From: Arthrobacter sp. MYb23
Lineage (GTDB): Bacteria > Actinomycetota > Actinomycetes > Actinomycetales > Micrococcaceae
DNA length: 64,000 nucleotides
Reading direction: 5' to 3'
Assembly (NCBI RefSeq): GCF_002979775.1
Contig: NZ_PCPR01000014.1
Location: 1-64,000, forward strand
Both the position numbers and the translations under genes were made by a program. Each line of letters opens with the position of its first letter. Position 1 is the first letter of the stretch. Positions 9,584 through 18,849 of this stretch are shown piece by piece. The notes beneath the pieces were generated by a model, which had not been told where the DNA came from, did not search any database, and saw only the letters and a list, made by a program, of their open reading frames with translations.

Positions 9584-10453
9584 CTAACCCTCGGCCAGAG
9601 GGGTGACTCCCAAGCCATAGGTCCGGATGGCCGTGCCCTCAAGAACCAGTTCCTGCTCCGAGGGACTCAAGGAGGAGAGCAGTTCCAGCAGCACATCCAG
9701 CGTCCGGCCGTAGGGTGCGCCCAAAGTACTTACCGGCCAATCACCGCCGATCATCAAGCGTTCGGGCCCGAAAGCCTCCAGCGCTGATTCGAACACAGGC
9801 CGCAGCTCATCCGGGGTGTACTCAACTCCCGGCACATGCAGCCCGGACAGCTTGGCCACCGAGTTCGTTTCCCGTCCAAGAGCCAGGAAGTCTGTGCGCC
9901 ATAAGTCCATGAGCTCAGGATCAGCCAGCGGCGGCTTACCCAGATGGTCCAGCACAACGGTCAGTTCCGGCATCTCGCGGGCGAGCCGAACGGTGGACCT
10001 CAGATGCCGGGGGAACGCATCCGGGATGTCCAGGGTGAGCCCGCGCTGAGCCACCAATGCCAAGGAATCCCGAACAGTGGGAAGATCCAGAAAGTCACTT
10101 CGCGGATCATCGTGGACCAGGTGCCGCACTCCCCTGAAAACCGGGTGAGCCGTGAACCGGTGCAGTTGCTCTGCAGCTTCAGCCGGCGTATCCAACCTGA
10201 TCCACCCAACCACTCCGAACACCCAGGGGTTCCGCGCGGCAACGGCCAACATGCTCTCGGTATCGGAAACAGTGTCGTCGGCCTGCACCAGAACGGCTCC
10301 CCTGACCCCGGCAGCATCCAAAGTCTCGTGCACCTCATCTGCGCCGAAGCTGCGGAAGAGGGCACCATGTTGCGGACCAAGCCACGAATAGTGCCGCACA
10401 CCGCCGGTGACGAAGGTGTCCAAGGTCCACACATGGAGGTGCGAATCAATCAC
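9584..10453 (-). CDS. Amidohydrolase, probable L-fuconolactonase
   Basis: This amidohydrolase-2 family protein of 289 residues carries the metal-binding HLHVW at its N-terminus, DHLGKP near the middle and GGDWP near the C-terminus, as in sugar-lactone and dicarboxylate-lactone hydrolases. It would open L-fucono-lactone to L-fuconate. The GTG start at 10453 overlaps the stop of the aldo/keto reductase (GTGA) and gives the family-typical MIDSHLH start; an upstream ATG at 10480 would overlap 31 nt. It is the last gene of the minus-strand fucose operon. Confidence 0.82.
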   Translation of the reverse strand: MIDSHLHVWTLDTFVTGGVRHYSWLGPQHGALFRSFGADEVHETLDAAGVRGAVLVQADDTVSDTESMLAVAARNPWVFGVVGWIRLDTPAEAAEQLHRFTAHPVFRGVRHLVHDDPRSDFLDLPTVRDSLALVAQRGLTLDIPDAFPRHLRSTVRLAREMPELTVVLDHLGKPPLADPELMDLWRTDFLALGRETNSVAKLSGLHVPGVEYTPDELRPVFESALEAFGPERLMIGGDWPVSTLGAPYGRTLDVLLELLSSLSPSEQELVLEGTAIRTYGLGVTPLAEG

Positions 10454-11403
10454 CGCCCGACACGCTCCAACGCATCCCACAGCTCGTCCGGCACGGGCGC
10501 CTCCATACGGGCCGAGTTCGTGGCCACCTGTTCAGGAGAAGTCGCCCCGGCTGTCACGTTCACCACTGCCGGATGCCGCAGCGGGAACTGGAGTGCCGCC
10601 GTCGGGAGTTCTACGCCGAAATCGCGGCAGACGGCCGCGAGCGCACGCGCCCGTTCCAGTACCTCCGGCGGGGCCTGATCATAGTTGTAATGGGCGTCTT
10701 CGGGGACGTCGGACCGGGCCAGAAGTCCGGAGTTGTAGGCGCCCACGCTGACGACGCCGGTGCGGCGCGCCAAACAGCGTTCAAGCAGCGGGACGTCGGG
10801 CTGCTCGAGCAGCGTGTAGCGTCCGGCGAGCATCACGAGGTCCAGGTCCGCGACTTCGACGCATTCCAGGGCGGCCTCGGCGGAGTTGATGCCCACGCCA
10901 ATGGCCCGGACCAATCCCTCGGAGCGCAGCTTCTCCAAGGCAGGAAGGCCCTGGGAGATCCCTGCCTGAAGATCGTGGACGTCGGGATCGTGCAGGTAAG
11001 CGATGTCAACCTGCTCCAGTCCGAGCCGCTCCAAGGAGTCCTCGATGCTGCGCCTGATGCCTGCTTCGGAAAAGTCCCACACGCGCCGGGTGGCGGCGGG
11101 AACGTCGAATCCTTCGGGGTCCTGTCCGCCACCGGCGTTGGGTTCCAGAAGCCGGCCCACTTTGGTGGAGATGATGAATTCGTGGCGGGGCTTGTCCCGG
11201 AGAACGGCACCCAATCTCTGCTCCGACAGGCCCAGGCCGTAGTGGGGCGCGGTGTCGAAGTAGCGGATTCCGGCGTCCCAGGCTGCCAGGACAGTTGCGA
11301 GCGCTTCTCCGTCGGGGATGGCCCGGTAGAGGTTACCGATGCCCGCCCCGCCGAAGCCAAGTTTGCCGAGCTTGCCGAGTTTGCCGAGGTCACGTGAGTT
11401 CAT
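10450..11403 (-). CDS. Aldo/keto reductase, probable L-fucose dehydrogenase
   Basis: This TIM-barrel aldo/keto reductase of about 317 residues shows the catalytic set: Asp and Tyr in FDTAPHYGLG, Lys in STKVGR and His in YLHDPD. Close relatives oxidise L-fucose or D-arabinose to the lactone with NAD(P). The start at ATG 11403 overlaps the mutarotase stop (ATGA); an alternative ATG lies at 11415. The N-terminus contains three GKL units from a 9-nt repeat. Its position between mutarotase and lactonase supports L-fucose as substrate. Confidence 0.82.
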   Translation of the reverse strand: MNSRDLGKLGKLGKLGFGGAGIGNLYRAIPDGEALATVLAAWDAGIRYFDTAPHYGLGLSEQRLGAVLRDKPRHEFIISTKVGRLLEPNAGGGQDPEGFDVPAATRRVWDFSEAGIRRSIEDSLERLGLEQVDIAYLHDPDVHDLQAGISQGLPALEKLRSEGLVRAIGVGINSAEAALECVEVADLDLVMLAGRYTLLEQPDVPLLERCLARRTGVVSVGAYNSGLLARSDVPEDAHYNYDQAPPEVLERARALAAVCRDFGVELPTAALQFPLRHPAVVNVTAGATSPEQVATNSARMEAPVPDELWDALERVGR

Positions 11404-11714
11404 GGCAGTTCCCATACTCTCTGGATACCCGCGTCCTCCCCTGAGTAATCGTCTTGGACCTCTAAAAGTTCAGCCATTCGGGCTTGCCACGGCACGTTGG
11501 CCGGATGGTGGGCGAGGGCGTGGCGCATCGCTTGGTAGTTGTCCACGTCCACCACGTGGAAGAGATCGAGTCCGCTGCGCCAGATCCGCCAGTTCCGTAC
11601 ACCGGCTTCCTTGAGCGCTGCCACCAGCTCAGGGGGAATGTTGGCGTGGGCGTCGGCGTATTCCGCCTCCGTTCCTGCTTTGAGGCGGGTGTGGAGTGCG
11701 ATGCTTTCAGTCAC
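11400..11714 (-). CDS. L-rhamnose/L-fucose mutarotase-like protein
   Basis: A 104-residue RhaU-family (dimeric ferredoxin-like) protein: LHTRLKAGTEAEYADAH with a His early in the chain, VRNWRIWRSG and the LFHVVDV strand are characteristic. It interconverts alpha and beta anomers, here probably of L-fucose, supplying the anomer used by the dehydrogenase. The GTG start overlaps the fucosidase stop by 8 nt. Confidence 0.85.
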   Translation of the reverse strand: MTESIALHTRLKAGTEAEYADAHANIPPELVAALKEAGVRNWRIWRSGLDLFHVVDVDNYQAMRHALAHHPANVPWQARMAELLEVQDDYSGEDAGIQRVWELP

Positions 11715-12996
11715 CGGCCGCCTCCTTGAGGTAGAGCTCCAGCACAGGAACCGCCACGTCCGGCCGTTGTACGGGGAGTTTCACGGTGAGGGTGCCCGGC
11801 GGCTGGCCTCCGGGAATGGTGTTGAAGGCTTCCTGGTCCGGGTCGACTTCTTTGAGGAAGACCTCCGAGGCATCGTTGAGGAGCTGCGCGTATTCCACCT
11901 TTCCTGCGAGTCCGGGCAGGTGAATGTACTCGAAGGGCCAGGCGAACAGGTGGACATAGAGCCGGTTTCCGCGCTGCGTGTAGCGAGTATCCTGCGGAGC
12001 GGTGAAGGGTGCGGGCCCGGCTCCGTAGATGGAGCGGGAGTGCAGTTTCATCCACTCCCCGATTCCCTCCAGCGAGGTCAGTGCACGCGGATCGATACTC
12101 CCGCGCCCCGTGGGACCGATGTTGAGCAGCAGGTTCCCGCCGTTGGATACCCCGTCAACCAGCATGCGGATGAGCAGGTCCACGGTCTTGTAGTTGAGGT
12201 TGTCGCGGTGGTACCCCCAACTCCCGTTCAGCGTTTGGCAGGCCTCCCAGGTGACCGCTTCGCCGTCGAGCATCATTGGCTCAGTAGGTTGGTATTGCTC
12301 AGGCGTGACCAGATCCCCCGGGATGCCCAGGCGATCGTTGACCACGATCCCGGGTTGAAGTTCCCGTACCATCGCCAGCAGCTTTTCGGAGTCCCAGTCA
12401 TCGCTGCCCTTGCCGCCCCAAAATTCAGAGATCCTGGTGTCAGCGTAGGAGAAGTCGAAGAACAGGTAGTCGATGGTTCCGTAGTTGCTCAGGAGTTCCC
12501 GCACCTGACCGTGCAGGTACTCGCGGTAGCGCGCCATATCGCGTCCGGCGTTCAGGCTTTCGACGTCGGCGGCGTTGCGTTGCGGATGTACCCCGTCAAT
12601 GGTGAAGTCCGGGTGGTGCCAGTCGATCAGCGAGTGATAGAAGCCCACCCTGAGCCCCTCGGCCCGGAGTGCCTCCACATAGGGGGCGATCAGGTCACGG
12701 CCGGCGGGCGTGTTGGTGGCTTTGTAATCCGTCAGTGCCGAATCCCAGAGGCAGAAGCCGTCGTGGTGCTTGGTGGTGAGGACTACGTACTTCATGCCGG
12801 CGTCCCGGGCAGCCCTGGCCCACTCCCGGGGGTCATAGAGGTCCGGGTCAAAGCGTTGGAAGTACTTGGAGTACTCCTCCACGGTGGTTTCTTCCTGGTT
12901 CATCACCCACTCATGCCGTGCCGGGAGCGCGTAAAGGCCCCAATGCACGAACATGCCAAGGCGTGCTTCTTCAAACCATGGTGCGTGCCGGATCAA
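11707..12996 (-). CDS. GH29 alpha-L-fucosidase, cytoplasmic
   Basis: The 429-residue GH29 enzyme begins [20 protein letters not shown], and contains [10 protein letters not shown] and [13 protein letters not shown], where the Asp of FFD fits the catalytic nucleophile, then NDRLG and TWEACQT. There is no signal peptide, so it should act on fucosylated oligosaccharides after uptake. The start is TTG at 12996, overlapping the fuconate dehydratase stop (TTGA) with GGAAGGA 6 nt upstream. It releases L-fucose for the enzymes encoded on either side. Confidence 0.9.
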   Translation of the reverse strand: MIRHAPWFEEARLGMFVHWGLYALPARHEWVMNQEETTVEEYSKYFQRFDPDLYDPREWARAARDAGMKYVVLTTKHHDGFCLWDSALTDYKATNTPAGRDLIAPYVEALRAEGLRVGFYHSLIDWHHPDFTIDGVHPQRNAADVESLNAGRDMARYREYLHGQVRELLSNYGTIDYLFFDFSYADTRISEFWGGKGSDDWDSEKLLAMVRELQPGIVVNDRLGIPGDLVTPEQYQPTEPMMLDGEAVTWEACQTLNGSWGYHRDNLNYKTVDLLIRMLVDGVSNGGNLLLNIGPTGRGSIDPRALTSLEGIGEWMKLHSRSIYGAGPAPFTAPQDTRYTQRGNRLYVHLFAWPFEYIHLPGLAGKVEYAQLLNDASEVFLKEVDPDQEAFNTIPGGQPPGTLTVKLPVQRPDVAVPVLELYLKEAAGD

Positions 12997-14297
12997 CGGG
13001 ATTCCTTCCAGACGGGGCCGTTGGGAAAGCTGTAAGCGGCCAGTGTTTCACGGAGCATTTCGTTTCCGGCGCCAGGGCTCGACGGCGGCCAGTAGGCGCC
13101 GTCGTGGACCACCACGGGAGTGATGAAGTGTTCGTGGAGATGGTCCACGAACTCGATGGTTCTGTTCTCTTTTGTGCCGGACACGGCAACGAAATCAAAC
13201 ATGGACAAATGCTGCACGGCCTCACAAAGCCCCACGCCACCGGCATGCGGACAAACGGGCACACCAAACTTGGCCGCGAGCAGGAGGATGGCAACATTCT
13301 CGTTCACTCCAGCAACGCGGGCTGCATCGATCTGCAGGACCTGGAGTGAGCCAGCCTGGAGCATTTGCTTGAACACCACCCGGTTCTGGACGTGCTCGCC
13401 GGTGGCCACAGGGATTGGCGCCACTCCCCGGGCGATGGCGGCATGGCCCAGGATGTCGTCCGGGCTGGTGGGTTCCTCGATCCAGGCAATGTCATAGGGG
13501 GCAAGGTGGGCCATCCAGTCGATGGCGTCCTGGACATCCCAGCGCTGGTTGGCGTCCACTGCGATCTTGATGTCCGGTCCCACGGCTTCACGGGCTGCCC
13601 GGACGCGGCGGATGTCGTCCTCCAGAGAGGCCCCCACCTTAAGCTTGATCTGGGCAAATCCGTCAGCAACGGCTTCCTTGGCCAGCCGCGTTAGTTTCTC
13701 GTCGCTGTAACCCAGCCACCCCGGCGTCGTGGTGTAAGCGGGGTAGCCCTCAGCGCGAAGTGCCGCCATGCGCTCTTCCCTGCCGGGCTCTGCAGCGCGA
13801 AGAATGGTCAGTGCTTCGTCCGGAGTCAGGGCATCGGTGAGGTAGCGGAAGTCCACCAGTGCCACGAGCTCTTCCGGAGTCATTCCAGCGAGCAGCTCCC
13901 ACAGGGGCAGCCCGGCGCGCTTGGCTTTCAGGTCCCACAGGGCATTCACTACCGCACCGATGGCCATGTGCATGACGCCCTTCTCGGGCCCCAGCCACCT
14001 GAGCTGGGAATCGTGGACCAGCAGCTTCCAGGTGGCGCCCATGTCGCTGAGCAGCGCCTCAACTGTCCGGCCCACGATGTGACCGCGGAGGGCAATGATG
14101 GCTGCGGTCTCCACCTCGTTGCCGCGTCCGATGGTGAAAACGAAGCCATGGCCTTCAAGGTGATCCCCGGCGTCGGTGCGGATGATCAGGTAAGCGGCGG
14201 AGTAGTCCGGGTCCGGATTCATGGCATCCGAGCCGTCCAGTTCAAGGGATGTTGGGAAGCGGATATCGAATGTATCCATTGCGGTGATGGTGCTCAT
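12993..14297 (-). CDS. L-fuconate dehydratase, enolase superfamily
   Basis: About 434 residues, with mandelate-racemase-type architecture. The KxK catalytic motif is in IKLKVG, followed by [20 protein letters not shown] and the C-terminal HAGGVGLCE block that is typical of fuconate dehydratases. It converts L-fuconate to 2-keto-3-deoxy-L-fuconate. I chose ATG 14297 because AGGAG lies just before it; an ATG at 14318 has no such site. It is the first gene of the five-gene minus-strand fucose operon, divergent from the FAH-family hydrolase. Confidence 0.88.
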   Translation of the reverse strand: MSTITAMDTFDIRFPTSLELDGSDAMNPDPDYSAAYLIIRTDAGDHLEGHGFVFTIGRGNEVETAAIIALRGHIVGRTVEALLSDMGATWKLLVHDSQLRWLGPEKGVMHMAIGAVVNALWDLKAKRAGLPLWELLAGMTPEELVALVDFRYLTDALTPDEALTILRAAEPGREERMAALRAEGYPAYTTTPGWLGYSDEKLTRLAKEAVADGFAQIKLKVGASLEDDIRRVRAAREAVGPDIKIAVDANQRWDVQDAIDWMAHLAPYDIAWIEEPTSPDDILGHAAIARGVAPIPVATGEHVQNRVVFKQMLQAGSLQVLQIDAARVAGVNENVAILLLAAKFGVPVCPHAGGVGLCEAVQHLSMFDFVAVSGTKENRTIEFVDHLHEHFITPVVVHDGAYWPPSSPGAGNEMLRETLAAYSFPNGPVWKESR

Positions 14298-14331
14298 GCG
14301 GCTCCTGAAGTGCGTCACGATTCTTCACCGA

Positions 14332-14412
14332 GCCTAAACATCCGATGTCTGCCTTGTCAATGGGTCACATTTCCGTATTATGGGTGAAAACACCACACTA
14401 GAGCTCGGATGT
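14332..14412. promoter_or_regulatory. Divergent fucose promoters with two ACATCCGA operators
   Basis: Plus strand: TTGTCA (14354-14359), 16 nt, TATTAT (14376-14381). Minus strand: TTGACA (14361-14356), 18 nt, TAGGCT (14337-14332). The palindrome ACATCCGATGT (14338-14348) falls between the minus-strand -35 and -10 and upstream of the plus -35. A half site TCGGATGT (14405-14412) lies downstream of the plus start. The same motif precedes the FadR-type regulator at 8893. Confidence 0.72.
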
Positions 14413-14437
14413 TAGTCCCGAACGCACGGAGGAAGCC

Positions 14438-15361
14438 ATGACCTTGAAATTCGCCAGGCTGGGTACGGCCGGAAACGAACAACCGGCCGTCATTGCCCAG
14501 GACGCCGACGGCACAGAGAAGTACTTCAGCCTCACGGCCCTGACCAACGACATCGACGGCGGTTTCCTCGCCGCCGACGGCATCGAACGGACCCGCGAAG
14601 CCCTGAATAAGGGGGAACTTCCCGCAATCTCGCCGGAGGGCCTCCGCATCGGCGCGCCCGTTGCCCGCCCCGGCGCCGTAGTGGCCATCGGTCTCAACTA
14701 CACCGCCCACGCCGCCGAATCCGGCGCGACGCCGCCCGAGGTTCCCGTAGCTTTCCTTAAGCCCACCAACACCATCGCTGGCCCGTTCGACGCCGCCCCC
14801 ATCCCGCCGTCGTCGGAAAAGTACGACTGGGAAGTGGAACTGGCGATCGTGATCGGGCGGGAAGCGTCATACCTTTCCTCCGTTTCCGAGGCCGAAGGCT
14901 GCATCGCAGGCTACGCCGTGGCCAACGACCTCTCGGAGCGCGACTACCAGATTCCCGGCGCTGCCGGACAGTGGACCAAGGGCAAATCCCTCCCCGGCTC
15001 CACTCCCCTGGGCCCGTGGCTGGTTCCCGCTGCCGACGTCGACGTAAGCAGCCTGCGCCTGCAGACACTGGTCAACGGCGAGCCCCGCCAGGATTCCAAC
15101 ACCTCAGACATGATCTTCGACCCCGCCACGATCGTCCACCATCTCAGCCAGTACATGGTGCTCGAACCCGGCGACGTGATCATCACCGGCACTCCCGAGG
15201 GCGTGGCAATGTCCGGGCGTTTCCCCTTCATCCAGCCCGGCGATGTGGTGGAACTGGAAATTGACAGCATCGGACGCCAGCGGCAGGAGTACTTCCGAGC
15301 GAAAGCCGGCTCAGGCGCCGGTGCTGCGCAGGCCGTTTCCTTCGCTGGCACCAACGCCTGA
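14438..15361 (+). CDS. FAH-family 2,4-diketo-3-deoxy-L-fuconate hydrolase (probable)
   Basis: The 307-residue fumarylacetoacetate-hydrolase-family protein shows GLNYTAHAAE, the metal ligands in DWEVELAIVIG, NDLSERD, SLPGSTPLGPW and the ITGTPEGVAMS loop. In the L-fucose pathway the family member cleaves 2,4-diketo-3-deoxy-L-fuconate to pyruvate and L-lactate. GGAGGAAGCC precedes the ATG. It is the first gene of the plus-strand fucose operon. The exact substrate is inferred from the neighbours. Confidence 0.85.
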   Translation: MTLKFARLGTAGNEQPAVIAQDADGTEKYFSLTALTNDIDGGFLAADGIERTREALNKGELPAISPEGLRIGAPVARPGAVVAIGLNYTAHAAESGATPPEVPVAFLKPTNTIAGPFDAAPIPPSSEKYDWEVELAIVIGREASYLSSVSEAEGCIAGYAVANDLSERDYQIPGAAGQWTKGKSLPGSTPLGPWLVPAADVDVSSLRLQTLVNGEPRQDSNTSDMIFDPATIVHHLSQYMVLEPGDVIITGTPEGVAMSGRFPFIQPGDVVELEIDSIGRQRQEYFRAKAGSGAGAAQAVSFAGTNA

Positions 15362-15368
15362 GCCCGCC

Positions 15369-16130
15369 ATGGCACCCGCAGTGGGCAACGAGTTCCACGG
15401 ACTGACAGCACTCGTGACCGGCGGTGCCTCGGGAATCGGGGCAGCCATCGCTGACCGCCTCGCCGCCGGGGGTGCACAGGTTGCAGTCTTGGACCTCGCG
15501 CCCGAAACCAGCCCGCACTTCGGAGTGCAGTGCAACGTAGCCGATGACGCCTCGGTGCGTGCCGCCGTCGAGCATGTAGTGCAGAAGTTCGGCCGCCTGG
15601 ACATCGTGATCAACAATGCGGGCATCGGCGCGCAAGGTGACATCTCAGCCAACGATGACGACGAATGGCTGCGGGTCCTCAACGTCAACGTTGTAGGCAT
15701 AGCGCGCGTCAGCCGGGCAGCCCTGCCCTATCTGCGCGAATCCCCGGCGGCTGCGATCGTGAACACCTGTTCCATCGCAGCGACGGCAGGACTCCCGCAG
15801 CGCGCCCTGTACTCGGCGTCGAAGGGTGCTCTGTTGTCGCTGACGCTCGCCATGGCAGCGGACCACGTCCGTGAGGGCATCCGTGTGAACTGTGTGAACC
15901 CCGGCACCGTGGACACTCCCTGGGTTGGCCGCTTGCTCGATTCCGCCGCCGACCCCGCCGGCGAGCGCGCGGCCCTTAACGCCCGCCAACCGCACGGCCG
16001 GATGGTGGACCCTGCTGAGGTGGCCGGCGCGGTGGCTTACCTGGCGAGTCCGCTGTCCGGCTCGACGTCGGGAACTTCCCTTGCTGTGGACGGCGGCATG
16101 CAGGGTCTGCGGCTGCGGCCAGTTCAGTAA
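15369..16130 (+). CDS. SDR-family 2-keto-3-deoxy-L-fuconate dehydrogenase (probable)
   Basis: A classical short-chain dehydrogenase of 253 residues: cofactor loop TGGASGIG (residues 18-25), NNAG near residue 82, the catalytic Ser in NTCSIAA, the YSASK motif and the NPGTVDTPW turn. It would oxidise 2-keto-3-deoxy-L-fuconate to the 2,4-diketo acid that the preceding gene's product hydrolyses. It starts 7 nt after the FAH gene. The open frame extends upstream, but only inside that gene. Confidence 0.85.
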   Translation: MAPAVGNEFHGLTALVTGGASGIGAAIADRLAAGGAQVAVLDLAPETSPHFGVQCNVADDASVRAAVEHVVQKFGRLDIVINNAGIGAQGDISANDDDEWLRVLNVNVVGIARVSRAALPYLRESPAAAIVNTCSIAATAGLPQRALYSASKGALLSLTLAMAADHVREGIRVNCVNPGTVDTPWVGRLLDSAADPAGERAALNARQPHGRMVDPAEVAGAVAYLASPLSGSTSGTSLAVDGGMQGLRLRPVQ

Positions 16131-16153
16131 GGGCTGGTTCAGTGGCAGCCGGC

Positions 16154-17302
16154 TCAGTAGAGTCCGTTAAAGATGTTCCACCCCCAGCCCACGGTTTCGA
16201 CGCCCTTCCACCCACCGCTTCCATCGCCGTAGTACATCAGTAACTCTCCGGCCCTGTTCACGCCATGAACGTCGCTGAAGCCATCCCGGTTGAAGTCGCC
16301 TGCACTACCGACGTTGCTGAGTACGTTCCAACCCTGCCCGATTTGGCGCGAGCTGGCCCATCCACCTGTGCCGTCGCCGCGATAGAGAAACAGGCCTCCA
16401 GCCTTGTCCTTGGCAATGACGTCCACGTTTCCGTCACCGTCGAAGTCCCCGGGACCAATCAGGAGATCCATGACGTCCCAGCCCTGGCCAACTTTTGCCC
16501 TGGGACTCCACCCGCCCCACGGGTGCGAGGGGAAGACATACAGGTCACCGTTCGCCTCGCTGCCCAAAAGATCGTTGAGGCCGTCGCCGTCGAAATCGCC
16601 CGGGCCCACCACTTTGTCGATGCTGTTCCACCCCCAGCCCACGGCATGGCGGAAGGTGTAGAAACCGCCGTCACCCGTTCCCTGGAAGCGGTACAGTGTG
16701 CCCGAACTGTCCGTGGCCATGAGGTCGGTGATCCCGTCCGTGGTGAAGTCGCCGGCGGCAAAGATCCTGGTGAACGCGTCCCATCCCGGCCCCACCTGGC
16801 GGGTTTCCTGCCAACCCTGGGCATCGTCTCCGCTCAGGTACATCATCAGCGTTCCGTCATGCTTGCGGGCCATCAGTTCAAAGACCCCACGGCCCGTGAA
16901 ACCCTCTTCCCGCATGGGTTCCTTGCGTATCTCCTCTGATGCGTCGGTGGCAACTTCCTGGCCGGCGCAGTTGGTAGGTGATCCGGTGGCTATCGCCGAG
17001 ATCCGGCCACCGATGTCATCAGCTTCCAAAGGATAGAGGTAAGGGGAATAAGGCGGACTGGTTTCCACGGGTTCGCCGTCGCGAAGCCACTGGATGGAAT
17101 AGCTGGGCTCGCCGCTCCCGCCGCAGTTGGCGAAGTAGGCGGGAGCACCCTCCACGGACAGCACTGCCCCCACGATCGGGTGACCGTAGACCGTCACATC
17201 CTCGGTGTCCGCTGCATGCGCGGCCGGCACCAGGGCTGTGCCCACCAGCAACCCCGCAAGCATCCCCGCCGTTCTGATTCTCTTCCCGGAAAACAGGCCC
17301 AC
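16154..17302 (-). CDS. Secreted five-bladed FG-GAP/tachylectin-like repeat protein (solitary paralogue)
   Basis: From GTG 17302 (preceded by AAGGGAG) the protein has about 382 residues: a signal peptide ending near PAAHA, an Ig-like domain with a Cys pair (ANCGGSG ... PTNCAG) and W-LRDGEP, then five repeats of about 49 residues. The repeat pattern is PGDFDGDGxxDVIAKDxxGxLFLYxGDGxGGWxxxxxIGxGW. It ends in VGWGWNIFNGLY. It is the sixth member of the family clustered at 48.1-55.7 kb. An upstream in-frame ATG at 17335 is possible. It lies tail to tail with the fucose SDR gene. No cell-wall anchor is visible, so it is probably released. Confidence 0.8.
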   Translation of the reverse strand: MGLFSGKRIRTAGMLAGLLVGTALVPAAHAADTEDVTVYGHPIVGAVLSVEGAPAYFANCGGSGEPSYSIQWLRDGEPVETSPPYSPYLYPLEADDIGGRISAIATGSPTNCAGQEVATDASEEIRKEPMREEGFTGRGVFELMARKHDGTLMMYLSGDDAQGWQETRQVGPGWDAFTRIFAAGDFTTDGITDLMATDSSGTLYRFQGTGDGGFYTFRHAVGWGWNSIDKVVGPGDFDGDGLNDLLGSEANGDLYVFPSHPWGGWSPRAKVGQGWDVMDLLIGPGDFDGDGNVDVIAKDKAGGLFLYRGDGTGGWASSRQIGQGWNVLSNVGSAGDFNRDGFSDVHGVNRAGELLMYYGDGSGGWKGVETVGWGWNIFNGLY

Positions 17303-17520
17303 GATTCTCCCTTGAAAGGTGCCATATGCGCCCATCCTAGGAGGCCCCTCCGCCGGCGGGACGAATGCGGGCGGCGACAGGCCGCCGTCGTGCTGTGCCG
17401 CGCATGACAAGCCCTGTTTCGTAACGCAACGGGCCCGCAACCTCCTGCAGCGGTGCTTCGCCTATGCTCAACTCCAAGAGATCAACGGCGACTCACTTAG
17501 CAGACTCAGGAGATACAGCC

Positions 17521-18834
17521 ATGAGCAACTGGCGCATCAGGGACTTTCACTCGTCCGATTTGGACGGCATCCTGCACCTCTGGGAGTCACTCAAGGCAGA
17601 CGGTGTGGAGCCTGTGTACGCGTTGTCGGAGGTCCTGGCGTCCTGTGAAAAGGACCACGCGGTGGTTGCGGTGCAGGGTGAGCAGGTGGTGGGAGCAGCC
17701 GTCGGCCGGGCAGCACACGATCAAGGCTGGATCGTTTTCCTGTCCACCCTCCCCGAGTTCCGCGGCCGGGGCATCGGCACCTCGCTGCTGTCCGCCGTCG
17801 AGAACCGTATGGCCCCGCACGGCCTCAACAAACTCTCCGCGCTCATGCCGGAAACAGAGACCCGGGTGGAAGCCTTCCTGGGCCGCGGATTCGTGGTGAA
17901 GAAAAATCTGCGCTATTTCGAGCGGACCATCCCCGTGCAGCGGCAGGAACTCGGTGCATTGGGGCTGCTCGGTGGGCGCATCCTTGCCCGCGATCTCTGG
18001 GAGAACGTGGCCGGCATGCGCCGCGAGAAGGAACTCCTGGAACGTCGACTGGTCCTCCCCCTGGCCGAGGCAGACCTCGCCGACGAATACGGGGTGGTTC
18101 CACCGCGGGCCGTGGTGCTGTTCGGCCCTCCGGGAACCGGCAAGACCACGTTTGCCAAGGCCATTGCCTCCCGCTTGGAGTGGCCGTTCGTGGAAGTGTT
18201 CCCATCCCGTCTGGCTGCCGATCCCAAGGGCCTGGCTGGTGCGCTGCGCGAGACATTCCTGGAAATCGCCGAGCTGGAACACGCCGTAGTGTTCATCGAC
18301 GAAGTGGAGGAGATCGCGTCCCAGCGTGCCGGTGATCCGCCGTCGCCGTTGCAGGGCGTCACCAACGAACTCCTCAAAATCATCCCGGCCTTCCGTGAAC
18401 AACCGGGCCGCTTGCTGGTGTGCGCCACCAACTTCATCCGCGCACTGGACACCGCGTTCCTGCGCCACGGCCGCTTCGATTACGTCATCCCCATCGGGCT
18501 CCCGGACGTCCATGCCCGCGAAGCCATGTGGCAGCGATTCATCCCGGCAACAGTGGTGGACTCGGTTGATATTGCCCAGCTGGTGGAACGGACGGAGGGC
18601 TTCTCACCCGCGGACATCGAGTTCGCAGCCCGCAGCGCCTCCCAGCGGGCCTTGGAAAAAGCAGTGTACGACGACGGTGCCGCCTCGAGCGGTTCAGCGG
18701 GCCCAGCCTCCAACGGGCGTAAGGGGCCGGTCACCCAGGACTACCTCGACGCGATTGGTGACACACGGACCACCGTCAGTCCCGAGGTGCACCAGGACTT
18801 CCTCGAAGACATCGACGCACTGGGGCGTGTCTAG
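17521..18834 (+). CDS. GNAT acetyltransferase-AAA+ ATPase fusion
   Basis: In one 437-residue chain, an N-terminal GNAT domain (about 1-140; acetyl-CoA loop RGRGIG at 81-86) is joined to an AAA+ module: Walker A GPPGTGKT (202-209), Walker B VVFIDE (256-261), sensor-1 Asn in CATN (304), and Arg-finger candidates in LRHGRFD (315, 318). A helical lid follows (FSPADIEFAARSASQRA). The AAA part resembles proteasome- or FtsH-type remodellers. Acetylation of a protein or small molecule coupled to ATP-driven remodelling is possible, but no function is known to me. The start is ATG 17521. Confidence 0.85.
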   Translation: MSNWRIRDFHSSDLDGILHLWESLKADGVEPVYALSEVLASCEKDHAVVAVQGEQVVGAAVGRAAHDQGWIVFLSTLPEFRGRGIGTSLLSAVENRMAPHGLNKLSALMPETETRVEAFLGRGFVVKKNLRYFERTIPVQRQELGALGLLGGRILARDLWENVAGMRREKELLERRLVLPLAEADLADEYGVVPPRAVVLFGPPGTGKTTFAKAIASRLEWPFVEVFPSRLAADPKGLAGALRETFLEIAELEHAVVFIDEVEEIASQRAGDPPSPLQGVTNELLKIIPAFREQPGRLLVCATNFIRALDTAFLRHGRFDYVIPIGLPDVHAREAMWQRFIPATVVDSVDIAQLVERTEGFSPADIEFAARSASQRALEKAVYDDGAASSGSAGPASNGRKGPVTQDYLDAIGDTRTTVSPEVHQDFLEDIDALGRV

Positions 18835-18849
18835 GGCCGGCTACTCCGC

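Noticed and set aside
11539..13035. 498-codon plus-strand open frame over the fucosidase
   Set aside because: The GH29 motifs on the minus strand are unambiguous and the plus translation is featureless.
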